64,000 nucleotides of DNA. Source: an uncultured bacterium. GTDB lineage: Bacteria; Bacteroidota; Bacteroidia; CAILMK01. Below are positions 63,860 to 64,000 of this stretch, piece after piece. The number at the start of each line of letters is the position of its first letter. The first letter of the stretch is position 1. Made by a program: the position numbers and the translations under genes. The DNA lies in the NCBI GenBank assembly GCA_903829945.1, contig CAIKRV010000066.1, forward strand, positions 40,273-104,272. The letters run 5' to 3'. The notes under the pieces are model-generated. The model did not search any database, had not been told where the DNA came from, and saw only the letters and a program-made list of their open reading frames with translations.

Positions 63860-64000
63860 GTTTTGACGAAGTCAAAACTCCTCACCTTAGAAAGGGGAGG
63901 TGGACGCGAAGCGGACGGAGGGGATGCATAAAGAGAGAAAAGAACAAAGAGAGAAAGCGCGCTCGCGCGAGAGTTAGCGATAGCGCTCTCGTGTGTTAAT
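63860..64000. repeat. Hairpin-rich repeat region at the right edge
   Basis: The hairpin GTTTTGAC-GAA-GTCAAAAC (63860-63878) is followed by a purine-rich tract (GGGGAGGTGG, then AAAGAGAGAAAAGAAC) and a stem CGCGAGAG / CTCTCGTG (63966-63993). There is no gene. It resembles complex dispersed intergenic repeats of Bacteroidota and continues past the window. Confidence 0.45.

Noticed and set aside
63017..64000. CRISPR array
   Set aside because: Repeats are only two, imperfect and 720 bp apart, with no regular spacers and no cas genes.

Overview
The window is chromosomal DNA from a Bacteroidota bacterium, most likely in the Chitinophagales/Sphingobacteriales part of the phylum and not a Bacteroides-type gut organism. 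The evidence is low G+C and AT-rich spacers, many promoters with the Bacteroidota -7 box TAnnTTTG (some with an upstream TTG), few Shine-Dalgarno sites, several secreted proteins with type IX secretion (T9SS) C-terminal domains of type A and type B, and Bacteroidota-typical families (GWxTD, DUF4292, DUF2490, WbqC, choice-of-anchor V). No prophage, insertion sequence, CRISPR array or rRNA was seen. Most of the window is a well-packed housekeeping and envelope region. Only the last ~1.3 kb looks repeat-rich.

Layout. 1-9 kb: the 5' part of a biotin carboxylase gene (off the left edge), then an ECF sigma factor overlapping a single-pass membrane protein with a PKD and a T9SS type B domain, then a 2040-residue secreted PKD protein with the same terminal domain. 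9-13.5 kb, minus strand: a DUF255 thioredoxin-fold protein, a membrane protein, a polysaccharide deacetylase-like protein and a Kazal-domain secreted protein. 13.5-18 kb, mostly plus strand: a CpsB-type PHP phosphatase, a sugar-phosphate transferase, dcd, rdgB (minus strand), an IscA-type protein, a membrane protein and a hydrolase. 18-28.4 kb, minus strand: a GH16-like lipoprotein, a CxxCH/PKD secreted protein, the CDP-glucose genes rfbF-rfbG-rfbC with a GT2 glycosyltransferase, a GWxTD protein and an outer-membrane protein. 28.4-38.4 kb: wbqC-like, accA, a 1016-residue T9SS protein, a candidate small RNA, tadA, a DPP IV-type peptidase, a cytochrome b5 domain protein, a PfkB kinase and a rhomboid protease. 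38.6-39.7 kb: tRNA-Gly(GCC), tRNA-Leu(UAA) and a 700-bp gap.

39.7-53.4 kb: a sterol-desaturase-family hydroxylase, GT87, ftsK-lolA, dut, a PPK2-CHAD polyphosphate pair, a fatty-acid desaturase, and a nucleotidyltransferase / TPR lipoprotein / DUF4292 / EnvC-like series. 53.6-62 kb: a YifB/ComM ATPase, a PhyH-type dioxygenase, a ferredoxin-P450 pair, DUF2490, and a four-gene operon (lamin-tail protein, small lipoprotein, VTC polyphosphate polymerase, DUF4956). 62-64 kb: three small genes among hairpins and a 36-nt imperfect direct repeat.

Themes. (1) Surface biology: six proteins carry T9SS-type C-termini, and one of them appears to be a membrane partner of a sigma factor, which suggests regulation linked to surface proteins or secretion. 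(2) Two separate polyphosphate modules (PPK2+CHAD and VTC+DUF4956) lie within 14 kb. (3) Envelope polysaccharide genes are spread over 11.6-25.7 kb. (4) Nucleotide-pool genes (dcd, dut, rdgB) and fatty-acid synthesis entry genes (accA, a biotin carboxylase) are dispersed. The best candidates for something undescribed are the sigma/T9SS-domain membrane protein pair, a short minus-strand RNA at 33.6 kb, and the structured elements at 62.8-64 kb.
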